Source: Planctomycetota bacterium (GTDB lineage Bacteria; Planctomycetota; Phycisphaerae; UBA1845; PWPN01). From it: DNA of 64,000 bases. The first letter of the stretch is position 1. Every line of letters begins with the position of its first letter. The stretch covers positions 124,001 through 188,000 of the forward strand of contig JAKPHF010000048.1 in assembly GCA_029550525.1 (NCBI GenBank). Direction: 5' to 3'. Under the pieces are notes generated by a model. That model was not told the origin of the DNA. It did not search any database and saw only the letters and a program-made list of their open reading frames with translations. Shown in pieces: positions 26,182 to 35,312 of this stretch. The translations under genes and the position numbers were made by a program.

Positions 26182-27345
26182 TCACGCCTTCCGCGTGGGT
26201 TCAAACGCACAGTACGGCTCTTCCGCCAGGTAGTCGCCGTACTCGTAAAATGCCCGGGCCCGACAGCCGCTGCACACCATCTTGTACTCGCAGCGCCCGC
26301 ACTTGCCGGTGAGCGTGGCGGGGTCGCGGAACTCGTTGAACACACCGGCGTCCCGCCAGATGTCGGCGAAGTTCTGACGGCGCACGTTCCCCACCGCAAC
26401 GGGCAGATAGCCGCAAGGGAACACGTCGCCGTCGTGCGAGACAAAGCAGACGGCCGTGCCGGCCAGGCAGCCCTTGGTAATCGAGTGCAACGCTCCGCTG
26501 GACGCATCGGCGGAAGCGTGCGGGCGGCCGGCGCCGGGATGGCCGCCCGGGTGACCTCCCGGATGCCCGCCGGGGTGGCCGCCGCGGCTCGGCATGGGCC
26601 GGCCCTCGGCCCGGGCCTGCTGGCGGATGACGCGGTAATAGTGCGGGGCACACGTGGGCTTGATCTGCAGGTCGGTCGTTTGCTCGAGCCGGGCGATCAG
26701 ATTCAGCCGGTCCTCGACCTCCTGCGTGGTGAGCATCTGGTCCTCGGCGATCTGTTCGCCGCAACCGACCGGCACCAGCAGGAAGTAATGCACGGCCACC
26801 GCCCCGATCTTCTCAGCCAGCCGCAGGAGCGCCTCGACCTGATCCTTGTTGTGCTGGGCCATGGTGCAGTTGATCTGCGTGGCCACGCCCGCGGCCCGCA
26901 TGTGGGCCAGCCCCTGCATGGTCCGCTCAAACGAGCCGTCCAGGCCACGGAAGCGGTCGTGCGTCTGAGCATCGGCCCCGTCAAGCGAGCAACTGACACG
27001 GTCGAAACCGGCTTCGGCGATCCGAGATGCCATGGTCGCGTCGATCATGGTGCCGTTGGTCGCCAGGGCCGTCAGCAGCCCCTTGCTCTTGGCGTAATGA
27101 GCCAAATCGAAAATGTCTGGCCGCATCAACGGCTCGCCACCCGAGAACACCACCACCGGCCGGCCCACCGAGGCCACCTGGTCGATGAGCGTCATTCCCT
27201 CGGCCGTGCTCATGTCGCTCTTCATGAGCTCACGAGACACGTCCAGCCGTCGGCAGTGAACGCATTCAAGATTGCACCCCGCCGTGGTCTCCCAGAACAG
27301 CAGTCGAAGCGGAGGTGCGCTCTTTGCGGATTGATGGTCGGTCAT
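26182..27345 (-). CDS. AhbD-like radical SAM/SPASM haem-biosynthesis protein with HPGG-repeat insert
   Basis: A 387 aa radical SAM protein. The cluster motif is CNLECVHC (Cys 24, 28, 31), followed by SGGEPLMRPDIFDLA. The C-terminal SPASM-like part contains CLAGTAVCFVSHDGDVFPCG and CGRCEYKMVCSGCRARAF. These segments resemble AhbC/AhbD/NirJ proteins of the sirohaem-dependent haem pathway, with AhbD (Fe-coproporphyrin decarboxylase) the closest by eye. Between the two parts is a tandem GGHPGGHPGGHPGGHPG insert (DNA about 26534-26585) not expected in the family, perhaps metal-binding or a flexible linker. The start is ATG 27345. It is a single gene convergent with the heparinase gene and divergent from the GH38-like gene. 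Confidence 0.8.
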   Translation of the reverse strand: MTDHQSAKSAPPLRLLFWETTAGCNLECVHCRRLDVSRELMKSDMSTAEGMTLIDQVASVGRPVVVFSGGEPLMRPDIFDLAHYAKSKGLLTALATNGTMIDATMASRIAEAGFDRVSCSLDGADAQTHDRFRGLDGSFERTMQGLAHMRAAGVATQINCTMAQHNKDQVEALLRLAEKIGAVAVHYFLLVPVGCGEQIAEDQMLTTQEVEDRLNLIARLEQTTDLQIKPTCAPHYYRVIRQQARAEGRPMPSRGGHPGGHPGGHPGGHPGAGRPHASADASSGALHSITKGCLAGTAVCFVSHDGDVFPCGYLPVAVGNVRRQNFADIWRDAGVFNEFRDPATLTGKCGRCEYKMVCSGCRARAFYEYGDYLAEEPYCAFEPTRKA

Positions 27346-27451
27346 ATGTGCCTATGATACGCGTTTCGAACGACCGTTCCCAGCGAGCGGCTCCGTTCGA
27401 CGGATGTTACGTTGGCGACACAGGATCGGATCGCAACAGAAAGGGCGTCAC

Positions 27452-30439
27452 GTGCAGTTTCACGACAACCGGTTTCACTTGTTCTGGACACCATTCCTCG
27501 CCCGACGCGGCGGGAAGACCCTCCAGGCCGTGGGCCTCGTCTGCCCGCCCGCCCTGGGTTCGGGCGGCGAACTCACCCTGCGCGTCGCAGGCAAGACGCA
27601 CAAGGCCCTCCCGTTTGATCTGCTTCGCTATCCCACCGGTCACGTGGACCAAGACGCCCCCGCGGTTTACCTCTGGCTCGTACCGAAGCCGGCTCGCCCG
27701 GTCACCTGCCGAGCCACCTGGAAAACACCGGACGGCCGGGTGCACAGCGATGCTTTGAAGCTCCGGCCGGCCGAGCCCGTCCGCGTGCACGTGGTCTCCA
27801 AGACGCACGTGGACCTGGGTTACACCGCCCGATTCGAAGAGGTCCTGACCGACTATCGAACCACGCAGTTGGACCGGCTGCTCGGTCTGCTCGAAAAGAC
27901 CGAACACAACAAGCCCGGCCGGCGGTTCGTCTGGACCATGCCGACCTGGCTGCTCGAACAGTGCCTGGACGAAGAGGCGGTTACCGCCGACCGCCGCCGC
28001 CGGCTGGCAAAGTACATCCGCAACGGCCAAGTGGTCTTCGGGCTCATGCCCTTCACGCCGCACAGCGAGTTCTTCGGCCTGGAGGAGATGTGCCGCAGCC
28101 TCTACGGCGCCCGCCGATTGGCCGAACGCTTCGGCGTGCCCGTGCCCCGAGCCGCCAAGCTCACGGACGTGCCCGCCCACACCGCCTCGATGGCCATGGC
28201 GTTCACTGCCGCCGGCGGTCAGTTCCTGCAGATCGGAACCAATCCCGATTCACAGAAGCCGCCTACGCCACAGTTGTTCTGGTGGAAGCTGCCCGATGAA
28301 AGCCGCATACTGTGTCATTATAAAGGCACGTATGGCACGACGCTGCTGCCTCCGCCCGAGTATCCGTATCGCGAGTATCTTGCCCTGCACGTCACGCACG
28401 ACAATGCGGGCCCGGGCGATCTGACCGTCATCGAGCAGATGGACTGGATCGAGCAGCACTTCGATGCCCCGGCCTTCCGCATGGGGCGCCTGGAGGATTT
28501 CGCCGACGCCTTCATCCGCACCCATGGAGCACAACTGCCGGTGATGGAAGGCGAGCCCACCGACTGGTGGATTCACGGCATCGCCAGCCAGGCCGGACCG
28601 ACCGCGCTGGCCCGTCAAGCCAAGGACCGCCTGCCTGGCGTGGAAATCATCAAGACGCTTGCGGAACTCGCATCGGGCGAGGCGAGCACCGATCGCGCCG
28701 CCATGTATCGCCTCGGCTACAAGTATCTGTCGCTGTACACCGAGCACACCTGGGGCGACCACGCCACCGACGCCGACCGGGCGTTCGGCAAACAGAACCG
28801 CTACACCGCCGACGTGGATGCACTGGCCAAGAAGAGCCGCAGCCGCGAAGGCGCGAGCATCCTCGACCGCTGGGTGCAATCCTGGCGTGACAAGACCGCC
28901 CACGCCAACGCCGCCGACGGCATCACCAACGCCCTGGAAAAAGATGTTCTTCGGAACGCGGCCGGCCGGCTCGCCTCGGGCCGTGGAAAGACCGGCATCC
29001 TGCTGTTCAACGTCGCGTCCTGGCGTCGGGGCGGACTGGTGCGCATGAGCGACGCCGACCTGCCCAAGGGCGATTTCGAACTGATCGACGCGAGCACGGG
29101 CGGCATCGTGCTCTACGAGCGGCAGGGTGGGCAGATCGAATTCCTGGCTCCGCCCGTGCCGGCGGGCGGATACCTCTATCTGGAGGTACGCCCGGTGCGC
29201 CGCCGGACCGTGCCCGGTCCCGAGGCAGACTGGAACTCAAAGCACCTCACGCTGCACTTTGAGTCCTACACGCTGCAGTTCCACACCGCCGGCGGCATGT
29301 GCCGATGGCATGACCGGGCCCGCTCGCTGCAATGGTGCTCCAACGAGGCCGAATACCCCATGGGCACGTTCCTCTACGAAATGCCCGGCGGCCGCCGCAT
29401 GCGGGAGTTCGCTCGCCGCGTGCACGGCAATGCCTGGGAGGGCACCGCCGGCTTCTTCAATCGCCACGGCTATGGCGACATGAAGGACACCGGCCTGCTG
29501 GGCGGCGGGACCGCCACCATCACGCCGGAGATCGGTCCCCTGCGCACGCGAGTCATCATCGAAGCCGCCTGCCGTGATCCCAAGGCAGCCGGACGCAAGT
29601 CGGGCAGCCCCCGCCGATACCGGACGACCTTCACCGTCTATCGCGGATGCCGCGACCTGCACGTGAACATCGAACTGCTGGACAAGCCCGCCACGTTCGC
29701 CGCCGAGGCCGGTTACGGCTTCTTCCCGTTCTACGGCAGCGAACCCTACGTCCTCATCGACCGCATCGCTCATCTCGTCGAGCCGAGCGGCGACTTCATG
29801 AAGGGCGTGAACACCGCGCATCTGGCAGTCCATCACGGCATCCGCCTGGAACTCGAGCACGCGGGCATGAACTTCTATCCGCTGCACACGCCCTTGGTCG
29901 GCTTCGGCGAGCCTGGACTGTGGCGCTATGATGATCGGCGCGAATACGAGAACGGCATCCTCTACGCAACGCTGTTCGCCAACGGCTGGGGAACCAACTT
30001 CGCCCAGTGGCAGTCCGGCAACTTCTCGTTCGACTTTGTCTGCCGCCCCACCGGCAACGACGAGTGGGACGGCGGACTCGCCCGGGGTGGACTCGAGGTG
30101 TTCCGGCCGTTGGTGGGCACGGTCGTGCAAGGCAGTGTGAATCCGCCCGCCCGCTCGCTCGTGAAGATCGAGCCCGATCTCGTGCAGCTGGTGAGCATGA
30201 AGCCGGCCGACTTCGATTCCGGCATCGTCCTGCGGTTGTGGAGTGCCGATCCCGATCCGCTCACCGCCGAGCTGTCGTTACCGTTCGCCCGCCCCGGCGA
30301 CTCGATCGAGATCTGCGATCTGCTCGAGCGCCCCACGGGAAAACGTATCCGCGTGGGCAAGAATGGAATCACCAACGTGCCCTTGCGACCGCACGGCATC
30401 ACCACGTTGCTCGTCAAATCCCCGAACAAGCGACGGTAG
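27452..30439 (+). CDS. GH38-like (alpha-mannosidase fold) hydrolase
   Basis: A protein of about 995 aa. The catalytic domain shows THVDLGYT (the family's H-x-D metal site) and TDVPAHTASM, where Asp is the probable nucleophile. The second half is beta-sandwich-rich, as in GH38 enzymes of the DUF5054 group. The start is uncertain. I prefer the GTG at 27452 (AAAGGG 7 bp upstream, peptide QFHDNRFHLFW); the ATG at 27404 adds 16 basic residues with no ribosome-binding site. No signal peptide is evident, so it may act in the cytoplasm on imported glycans. Confidence 0.75.
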   Translation: MQFHDNRFHLFWTPFLARRGGKTLQAVGLVCPPALGSGGELTLRVAGKTHKALPFDLLRYPTGHVDQDAPAVYLWLVPKPARPVTCRATWKTPDGRVHSDALKLRPAEPVRVHVVSKTHVDLGYTARFEEVLTDYRTTQLDRLLGLLEKTEHNKPGRRFVWTMPTWLLEQCLDEEAVTADRRRRLAKYIRNGQVVFGLMPFTPHSEFFGLEEMCRSLYGARRLAERFGVPVPRAAKLTDVPAHTASMAMAFTAAGGQFLQIGTNPDSQKPPTPQLFWWKLPDESRILCHYKGTYGTTLLPPPEYPYREYLALHVTHDNAGPGDLTVIEQMDWIEQHFDAPAFRMGRLEDFADAFIRTHGAQLPVMEGEPTDWWIHGIASQAGPTALARQAKDRLPGVEIIKTLAELASGEASTDRAAMYRLGYKYLSLYTEHTWGDHATDADRAFGKQNRYTADVDALAKKSRSREGASILDRWVQSWRDKTAHANAADGITNALEKDVLRNAAGRLASGRGKTGILLFNVASWRRGGLVRMSDADLPKGDFELIDASTGGIVLYERQGGQIEFLAPPVPAGGYLYLEVRPVRRRTVPGPEADWNSKHLTLHFESYTLQFHTAGGMCRWHDRARSLQWCSNEAEYPMGTFLYEMPGGRRMREFARRVHGNAWEGTAGFFNRHGYGDMKDTGLLGGGTATITPEIGPLRTRVIIEAACRDPKAAGRKSGSPRRYRTTFTVYRGCRDLHVNIELLDKPATFAAEAGYGFFPFYGSEPYVLIDRIAHLVEPSGDFMKGVNTAHLAVHHGIRLELEHAGMNFYPLHTPLVGFGEPGLWRYDDRREYENGILYATLFANGWGTNFAQWQSGNFSFDFVCRPTGNDEWDGGLARGGLEVFRPLVGTVVQGSVNPPARSLVKIEPDLVQLVSMKPADFDSGIVLRLWSADPDPLTAELSLPFARPGDSIEICDLLERPTGKRIRVGKNGITNVPLRPHGITTLLVKSPNKRR

Positions 30440-30487
30440 GTGACACTGTTTGAACGTACTCACCACAGAGACAGTGAGACACAGAGA

Positions 30488-30523
30488 AGACTGGCGCAGA
30501 GATGGCCATCCCTGCGCCAGTCT
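30488..30523. terminator. Bidirectional hairpin between convergent genes
   Basis: AGACTGGCGCAG pairs perfectly with CTGCGCCAGTCT around a 12 nt loop. It lies between the GH38-like stop (plus strand) and the fabF stop (minus strand). It is flanked by CCACAGAGACAG and GATCCGTGGTCAG degenerate repeats. Confidence 0.65.
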
Positions 30524-30553
30524 GCTTTGATGCTCCGTGGTCGTGATCCGTGG

Positions 30554-31882
30554 TCAGATGCGAGTCACGACGAGGGTGTCGTTCTGTCCCCCGAAGCCGA
30601 AGCTGTTGCTCAACGCCGCGTCCACCCGAGCCTTGCGGGCCTGGTTAGGCACGTAGTCGAGCGGGCAGTTCGGATCGGGCACCGAGTAGTTCATGGTTGG
30701 AGGCAGGATGCCGTCGCGAATCGCCAGCACGCAGGTGATCAGCTCGACCGCGCCGGCCGCCGCGATCAGGTGGCCGAACATGCTCTTGACCGAACTGATG
30801 GGCACCTTCTTGGCATGTTCGCCGAACACGCTGGCGATGGCGAGTGACTCAATCTTGTCATTCTCTTCCGTGCCCGTGCCGTGAGCCGAAATGTAGTGGA
30901 TGTCGGCCGGTGTGAGTCCCGCGTCCTCAAGGGCCAGGCGCATGGCTGCGATGCCGCCCCGGCCGTCCTCGTGAATGTCGGTGATGCGGAAGGCGTCCGC
31001 CGTCGAACCGTACCCCCTGACCTCGGCCAGGATCCGCGCCCCGCGCCGTACCGCGTGCTCGTACTCTTCCAGAATCAGCATGCCCGCGCCTTCGCCGAGC
31101 ACGAATCCGTCGCGAGTACGGTCAAACGGACGACTGGCGGTGATGCACGAGTCGTTGCGGGTCGACAACGCGGTCAACCGGTTGAACCCGGTCACGCCGA
31201 ACGGGTGAATCATGCTGTGCGTGCCGCCCGAGATGACCACGTCCGCGTCGCCGCGACGGATGAGATTGGCCGCCTCACCGATTGCCTGCGTGCTGGCCGC
31301 GCACGCGGTCAGCGTGTTGAAGGTCGGGCCTTGCACGTTGAACTGGCAGGCGATGTGCCCGGCCGCCATGTTGGGGTCCTGCTCAAACTCCCGGACGGCG
31401 TCGAGCTTCTGCCCGGCCACCTCGGCCCATTTGCAGGCGTCCAGGTCGCCTCGTCCGCCGTTGGCCTCGCGGTTCCAGGCCCGCACCGCCGCTTCCACGA
31501 AGTTGAAGAAGTCGATGGGCCCTTCGCCTCCGCCCAGGTAAATGCCCGCGCGGGTCGGGTCCAGACCGTCGAAGCGGTCGAGGCCGGCGTCCGTCCAGGC
31601 CATCTTGGCCGCCGCCAGCGCAAACTGCGTGTTGCGACTGCCGCAGCGATGCCGCTCGGCATCCGCGCCGAGGTACTTGTCGAGGCTGAACCCCTTGACC
31701 TGAGCCGAAAATGTGGTCGGGAATGTCGAGGCGTCGAACAGCTCCGTCGGCGAAATGCCGCTTTCGCCCTTGAGGAGACGCTGCCAGACGGCCTCGATGT
31801 CGTCGCCGAGCGGCGTGATCCAGCCCATGCCGGTGATCACCACGCGACGTCGGCTGCTGTCGGGGGAGTTGCTCGCCACCAT
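30554..31882 (-). CDS. Beta-ketoacyl-ACP synthase, catalytically complete (FabF-like)
   Basis: A 442 aa thiolase-fold condensing enzyme that extends acyl chains on ACP. The catalytic triad is intact: Cys194 in TACAAS, His334 in SAHGTGT and His371 in KSMFGHL. It is the last gene of a five-gene minus-strand operon. Its ATG follows the stop of the partner synthase directly (TAAATG), with GGAGG 5 bp before it. The tight coupling implies equal amounts of the two synthases and probably a heterodimer. Confidence 0.93.
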   Translation of the reverse strand: MVASNSPDSSRRRVVITGMGWITPLGDDIEAVWQRLLKGESGISPTELFDASTFPTTFSAQVKGFSLDKYLGADAERHRCGSRNTQFALAAAKMAWTDAGLDRFDGLDPTRAGIYLGGGEGPIDFFNFVEAAVRAWNREANGGRGDLDACKWAEVAGQKLDAVREFEQDPNMAAGHIACQFNVQGPTFNTLTACAASTQAIGEAANLIRRGDADVVISGGTHSMIHPFGVTGFNRLTALSTRNDSCITASRPFDRTRDGFVLGEGAGMLILEEYEHAVRRGARILAEVRGYGSTADAFRITDIHEDGRGGIAAMRLALEDAGLTPADIHYISAHGTGTEENDKIESLAIASVFGEHAKKVPISSVKSMFGHLIAAAGAVELITCVLAIRDGILPPTMNYSVPDPNCPLDYVPNQARKARVDAALSNSFGFGGQNDTLVVTRI

Positions 31883-33220
31883 TTATGCCTCCAACCGCTT
31901 GAGCACCAGGGCGGCGTTCTGACCACCACCCAGGGCGTAGGCCACAGTCAATGCCACATTCACCCGGACGTCGGCAGGCTTGTTCCGGACGACGTTGAGA
32001 GGACACTCCGGATCGAGCGTCTCCACGTTCCGGGCGGCCGGCACGGTGTTGTGCTGCATGCACAGCGTTGCGATGGCCACGTCGATCGCGCCCGCCCCCG
32101 CTCCGTTGTTGCCCGTGAATCCCTTGGTGGCCAGGGCTGGAATCTCCGTCGCCCGGTCGCCCAGGGCCAGCCGCAGACCACGTGCCTCGGACACGTCGTG
32201 TGCCGGAACGCCCGAACCGAACGTCCCGATCAGATCGACCTGGTCGGCCGACAAGCCGGCGTCCTGCAAGGCCTTGGTGGCCGCCAGCGCCAGCGCCTTG
32301 CCTTCCGGATGAGGCTCCGACCAACTGTGCGTGTTGGTGCTGGCCCCGAACCCGACCACCTCGGCATAGATCCGCGCCCCGCGCCGACGGGCGTGCTCGA
32401 GTTCCTCGAGGATAAGCAGGCCACCGCCTTCGCTGATCACTGTGCCGTCGCGGCTCGCGTCGAACGGACGGCAGGCGGACTCGGGCGTATCGTTGTATTT
32501 CGTCGAGAGCCGACCCAGCAACTGCTGACGCATCAGCCCCATGGGGTTGATTTTGCTTTCGGCCCCGCCGCAAATGCAGATGTCGGCCGCGCCGCGAGCG
32601 ATCGTCCGGAACGCTTCGCCGATGGCCAGATGGCTCGACGCTTCCGAGCAGGTGATCGTGTTCGACGGCGCCTGGGCGTCGTGCACGATGGTCACGTGAC
32701 AGCTCAGCATGTTGGGCAGGAACTTCAGCAGCCACAGCGGCGTCAGGTTGTTCATCCCTTCGGCGCCCCATTTGCGGATGCTGAACGCGCCGTTCTCATC
32801 CACCGCCGTGCTCAACGCCCCCGCCAGCTCGCACAGATCCGCACAGATCAGGCCCGCACCGATGTTGGCCCCGAATCGCGTCGACTCAATGTTGGGCGGC
32901 CCCTCGACCTCGCCCCGCTCGATCAGGCACTTGGTCTTCAATCCCGCGTCCTTGGTCGCGCAATAGGCGGCGGCCACCGCGATCTCGATGTCGCGAGCCA
33001 TCACCCGGGCGTTTTTGCGGTACGTCTTGGGGATGTAGTTGCTGACCGACAGCGACGCGATCTGCCCGCCCACCTGCGAACTGAACCGCGACGGGTCGAA
33101 CGCGCTGATCCGGCTCGTCCCGCTCTGGCCGGCCAACAGCGCGGTCCAGACCTCCTCGGTCCCGATCCCGATGGGCGTGACCAGCCCCAATCCCGTAATC
33201 ACCACGCGACGTGATTTCAT
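31883..33220 (-). CDS. Beta-ketoacyl synthase paralogue lacking both catalytic His
   Basis: A 445 aa KS-fold protein. The nucleophile Cys191 (TITCSEASS) is kept. The first catalytic His is replaced by Phe334 (IGTFGSGVPAH where HGTGT is expected). The second is replaced by Asn371 (TKGFTGNNGAGAG where K-x-x-x-G-H is expected). It is therefore unlikely to condense on its own. By analogy with KS/chain-length-factor pairs, it may shape the product of the intact synthase encoded next. AAGGAT stands 5 bp before ATG 33220. It is part of the operon with two FabZ-like proteins and an ACP. Confidence 0.88.
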   Translation of the reverse strand: MKSRRVVITGLGLVTPIGIGTEEVWTALLAGQSGTSRISAFDPSRFSSQVGGQIASLSVSNYIPKTYRKNARVMARDIEIAVAAAYCATKDAGLKTKCLIERGEVEGPPNIESTRFGANIGAGLICADLCELAGALSTAVDENGAFSIRKWGAEGMNNLTPLWLLKFLPNMLSCHVTIVHDAQAPSNTITCSEASSHLAIGEAFRTIARGAADICICGGAESKINPMGLMRQQLLGRLSTKYNDTPESACRPFDASRDGTVISEGGGLLILEELEHARRRGARIYAEVVGFGASTNTHSWSEPHPEGKALALAATKALQDAGLSADQVDLIGTFGSGVPAHDVSEARGLRLALGDRATEIPALATKGFTGNNGAGAGAIDVAIATLCMQHNTVPAARNVETLDPECPLNVVRNKPADVRVNVALTVAYALGGGQNAALVLKRLEA

Positions 33221-33318
33221 GACAGATCCTTGAACTAGAGCATTTCACGGTTCGTGCGGCGCTGCGCCGTGCCCATCGCCTCGAGGTACGTGCGAGACCG
33301 CCGCTGCGGGCGAAAGCC

Positions 33319-33822
33319 CTACGCGTCCGGCGGGGAGCCACCGGCTTTCGGACTGACGTCGATCTGGTACATCCGAAGCAGGCTCTTGAAGTCCTCGGTG
33401 AACACGAAGTTTTCTTCCGGGAAGTCCAGCCCGCTCATGTTGTTGTCGATGTGGCTGAACATCAGGTCGATGCGGCCCAGCTCTTTGCCGTCGCAGTACA
33501 CGGTCCCGCTGATCTGCGCCGCCTGCTCGGTGATCGTGTCGATGGTCGCCTCGTAGCGCAACTGCTGGCCGGGCCGAACCAGTCCGTTGAAGCTGGCCCG
33601 GCGAATCTTGGCCAGGATCACCTTCTCGGCAAACTGCCGCGCCTCGCCCACCAGGATGCCCGCCGTCTGGGCCATGCCCTCGATGATCAGGCTGGCCGGC
33701 ATGATCGGGTAGGCGGGAAACTGGTCGTGCAGATGCTCCTCGGCCAGCGTGACGTTCTTGGTCGCCACCGCCCGCCTGCCCGACTCGAACTCGACGAAAC
33801 GGTCAATCCAGATCCAACGCAT
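33319..33822 (-). CDS. FabZ-like hot-dog protein with catalytic His replaced by Gln
   Basis: A 167 aa hot-dog-fold protein similar to 3-hydroxyacyl-ACP dehydratase. The FabZ catalytic His in HFP is Gln34 here (HDQFPAYPIMP), while the catalytic Glu48 (LIIEGMAQ) is kept. Residue numbers align exactly with the intact FabZ at 34481-34954 (His34, Glu48), so the two are paralogues. The start is ATG 33822 (MRWIWIDRF) by alignment with that paralogue; the track start is 18 codons longer. It is likely a structural or substrate-binding partner, or carries altered activity. Confidence 0.85.
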   Translation of the reverse strand: MRWIWIDRFVEFESGRRAVATKNVTLAEEHLHDQFPAYPIMPASLIIEGMAQTAGILVGEARQFAEKVILAKIRRASFNGLVRPGQQLRYEATIDTITEQAAQISGTVYCDGKELGRIDLMFSHIDNNMSGLDFPEENFVFTEDFKSLLRMYQIDVSPKAGGSPPDA

Positions 33823-33884
33823 GGTATGCTGTGAGCTCTGAGCTACGCCGGTTCCTGACGCCGGCTGTCTTCGCAACTAGCACA

Positions 33885-33907
33885 ACGGCCGGCATGGGGC
33901 CGGCCGT
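33885..33907. other. Intra-operon GC hairpin
   Basis: ACGGCCGGC pairs with GCCGGCCGT around a 5 nt loop in the 143 bp gap between the ACP gene and the downstream FabZ-like gene. It may act as an RNA processing or stability element, or attenuate transcription to raise the ACP to enzyme ratio. No U-tract is present. Confidence 0.45.
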
Positions 33908-33965
33908 CGTGACTTTGAGAGCGTTTGTCCCGCACGCATCGCGCGAATCCACGCGGTTCAACCCG

Positions 33966-34355
33966 TCAGGCCGCGAGCTTGGCTTCGATGTAGTTCACCA
34001 GCGTCTTGACGGTGAACAGATCCGACATGCGGTTGACGTCAGGATCATTCTCGAAATTGGTGAAGTCCGCGTGGGGCATCGCCTTCTTGATCTGCATCAG
34101 CCCCGCCGGCGTGAACTTCCCGTTCGAGACGTAATCCGGGTTGTTCAGCAGATCGTCCGGAAACAGCTCGCCGCGCGGAATCTTGATGTTGAAGCATTTC
34201 TCCAGGCGGAAGACGATATCCAGAAAGTCGATACTCTCCGCCCCGAGATCTCCGGTCAGCGTCGCATCTTCGGTGACCTCCTCCGGCTCCACCGCCAGCG
34301 CGTCCACTAACGTCTCCTGGACGCTGCTAAAGATCTCTTCGCGGCTCATCGCCAT
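33966..34355 (-). CDS. Acyl carrier protein, long form
   Basis: A 129 aa carrier protein. Ser41 in GAESIDFLDIVF is the phosphopantetheine attachment site, in place of the usual DSL. The protein is about 50 residues longer than ordinary ACP. The extra length comes from an insertion after helix II (FPDDLLNNPDYVSNGKFTP) and an extended C-terminal part. GGAGGT lies 8 bp before ATG 34355. It sits between the two FabZ-like genes and is the likely dedicated carrier of this operon. Confidence 0.9.
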   Translation of the reverse strand: MAMSREEIFSSVQETLVDALAVEPEEVTEDATLTGDLGAESIDFLDIVFRLEKCFNIKIPRGELFPDDLLNNPDYVSNGKFTPAGLMQIKKAMPHADFTNFENDPDVNRMSDLFTVKTLVNYIEAKLAA

Positions 34356-34480
34356 ATCAGAATACCTCCATGCTGGTTCGCCTTGCGGGCTTCTCTCGTG
34401 CTCTTCTTTTCTCCGGCCGGTGGCAGACCCGCAACGAAACGGATGCCACCTTTCCGTAATGACTGCTGTTCAATGTCCGC

Positions 34481-34954
34481 TCACACCGCCGTCTGGAGCA
34501 GGCTCAACTGCTGCCGAGCCGACGCCACGAGCTTGCGATCGATTTCGGCCATCCCGGCATCGCTGTCCGCGAGGTTCAGGTGGCGAAGCGTCCAATGCGC
34601 CTTGACCATCTCCTGGTCCCCGCATCGCCCGACGCCCACGAACTGGCTGGAATCGGCGTCGATCTTCTTGGCTTCCACCTGAACTTCCAGCACCCGGCCG
34701 GGGGCGACGAAACTCTTGTACGTTACATTCTTCGCCTCGCCCAACACCAGAATGCTGTGAGCGAAATCCTCACTGACCCGGACCAGGTGCATGGACGCCT
34801 GCACCATGGCCTCGATCATGAGCACGCCCGGCAGGACGGGGAACGTGGGGAAATGATCCGCCAGATATTCCTCCGCCAGCGTGACGGCCTTGACCGCCTT
34901 GATCCGCTCGCCCGGCACCAGTTCGGTAATTCGATCGATCAGGTTGAACTTCAT
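34481..34954 (-). CDS. 3-hydroxyacyl-ACP dehydratase, FabZ family
   Basis: A 157 aa hot-dog dehydratase with intact His34 (ADHFPTFPVLPG) and Glu48 (MIEAMVQ). It removes water from 3-hydroxyacyl-ACP. It is the first gene of the five-gene operon (FabZ, ACP, FabZ-like, KS-like, FabF). The operon lacks ketoreductase and enoyl reductase genes, so those would be supplied elsewhere or the product stays partly unsaturated. Confidence 0.92.
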   Translation of the reverse strand: MKFNLIDRITELVPGERIKAVKAVTLAEEYLADHFPTFPVLPGVLMIEAMVQASMHLVRVSEDFAHSILVLGEAKNVTYKSFVAPGRVLEVQVEAKKIDADSSQFVGVGRCGDQEMVKAHWTLRHLNLADSDAGMAEIDRKLVASARQQLSLLQTAV

Positions 34955-35312
34955 GTATCATCCGCAATCGGCGCCGCGTTTACGCCAGATTACGCCGGGC
35001 AGAGTTTAGACAGCCTCTGGCCATCATGCAAGACCCGTCCGCCGGGCCGAAGGTTGGAACCCATCCCCTGCCCCGAAAACCGGCCCGGCGGGAAGCCGGC
35101 GGTTCGCCCCCCTGCGGGTTGTCTCAGGTAGATTCCGCGGGTACCGTTTTACAGAATCCCGTTCCAGGCACCCGCGACCCGCGGCATCTCGAGCCCCGCC
35201 TCGTCCCCGGTCCGCTCAGAAGCTCCCACTGAACCCGGGAGTGCCGGACCCGGGGGTGAACGAAACGAAGGGTGGACGGAACAACAAGGTGGAAGGGCCC
35301 TGCAGGTTCGAT

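Noticed and set aside
26534-26585. Possible CRISPR or minisatellite
   Set aside because: Only four 12-bp units, in frame inside a coding sequence, with no spacers.
30881-33214. 777-aa plus-strand ORF
   Set aside because: Antisense to the two ketosynthase genes, both of which have clear motifs and start signals.
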